A DNA stretch of 6,811 nucleotides from contig CATYYP010000101.1 in the NCBI GenBank assembly GCA_958415245.1, positions 1-6,811 on the forward strand. The letters run 5' to 3'. This document shows positions 6,727 to 6,811 of this stretch, piece by piece. Within the stretch, counting starts at the first letter, position 1. Each line of letters begins with the position of its first letter. Both the position numbers and the translations under genes were made by a program. This DNA comes from Schaalia odontolytica. GTDB taxonomy: Bacteria; Actinomycetota; Actinomycetes; Actinomycetales; Actinomycetaceae. The notes under the pieces are model-generated. The model did no database searches, was not told the origin of the DNA, and worked only from the letters and a program-made list of their open reading frames with translations.

Positions 6727-6741
6727 CCCCGAGTTTCGGGG
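6727..6741 (+). other. Hairpin in the ppa leader
   Basis: CCCCGA (6727-6732), loop GTT, TCGGGG (6736-6741): a perfect six-base stem ending five bases before the ppa ribosome site. It may affect message stability or translation of ppa. There is no U run, so a terminator is unlikely in either direction. Confidence 0.4.
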
Positions 6742-6746
6742 CTAAT

Positions 6747-6754
6747 GAGGAAGG
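6747..6754 (+). promoter_or_regulatory. Ribosome binding site of ppa
   Basis: GAGGAAGG, seven bases before the ATG at 6762. It is one of the strongest ribosome sites in the window, in keeping with a highly expressed housekeeping enzyme. Confidence 0.75.
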
Positions 6755-6761
6755 CGCGGCC

Positions 6762-6811
6762 ATGGAATTTGACGTGACCATCGAGATCCCCAAGGGGAAT
6801 CGAAACAAGTA
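6762..6811 (+). CDS. ppa: Inorganic pyrophosphatase, family I (5' end only, cut by window edge)
   Basis: Only 16 full codons plus two bases are present. MEFDVTIEIPKGNRNK is nearly identical to the start of actinobacterial soluble family I pyrophosphatases as I know them (M. tuberculosis begins MQFDVTIEIPKG). Glu8 and Lys16 correspond to active-site residues of the family. The enzyme hydrolyses pyrophosphate to phosphate in the cytoplasm and so drives biosynthesis, including the phosphoribosyltransferase and ATP-pyrophosphatase reactions encoded nearby. It diverges from dacB exactly as Rv3628 does from Rv3627c, which supports the call despite the short fragment. Confidence 0.93.
   Translation, partial: MEFDVTIEIPKGNRNK

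Noticed and set aside
1..6811. Mobile elements, CRISPR, toxin-antitoxin or phage-defence genes
   Set aside because: Every stretch over 200 bases is accounted for by housekeeping genes in a conserved order; no direct-repeat array, transposase motif or terminal inverted repeat was seen.

Overview
The window is high-GC (by eye about two thirds G+C), densely coded DNA from an actinobacterium, most likely of the Actinomyces/Schaalia type. That placement is inferred from base composition, the frequent GTG starts, the protein sequences and the gene order; I ran no search. It holds housekeeping genes only. I see no insertion sequence, phage gene, CRISPR array, tRNA or rRNA.

Layout from right to left (five complete genes and one partial gene read on the minus strand; one partial gene reads on the plus strand): the first 17 codons of ppa (inorganic pyrophosphatase, plus strand, 6762 to window end) diverge from dacB (PBP4-type penicillin-binding lipoprotein, 5304-6659). 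dacB is followed almost without gap by a Zincin_2/DUF2342-family homologue (4457-5293) and tilS (tRNA-Ile lysidine synthetase, 3358-4443). A 172-nt gap with a possible promoter follows, then a tight second cluster: hpt (2631-3185), ftsH (560-2605) and folE (563 to the left edge, lacking only its last few codons). ftsH and folE share a GTGA stop/start overlap.

The order ppa<>dacB-zincin-tilS-hpt and ftsH-folE matches, from memory, the Mycobacterium tuberculosis neighbourhood Rv3628/Rv3627c/Rv3626c/Rv3625c/Rv3624c and Rv3610c/Rv3609c, with the two blocks brought together here. tilS-hpt-ftsH adjacency is also old and is known from Firmicutes. Together the genes cover cell-wall trimming, tRNA decoding fidelity, purine salvage, membrane-protein quality control, the first step of folate synthesis and pyrophosphate removal.

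The most unusual point is that the Zincin_2 homologue appears to have lost the HExxH metal-binding motif that defines its family, while the sequence on both sides still matches: a probable pseudoenzyme kept in a conserved operon. Secondary points are a Thr in place of Ser in the SxN motif of the DacB homologue, with a shortened region between its motifs, and small inverted repeats in the two promoter-bearing gaps. I found no sign of a wholly new multi-gene system.
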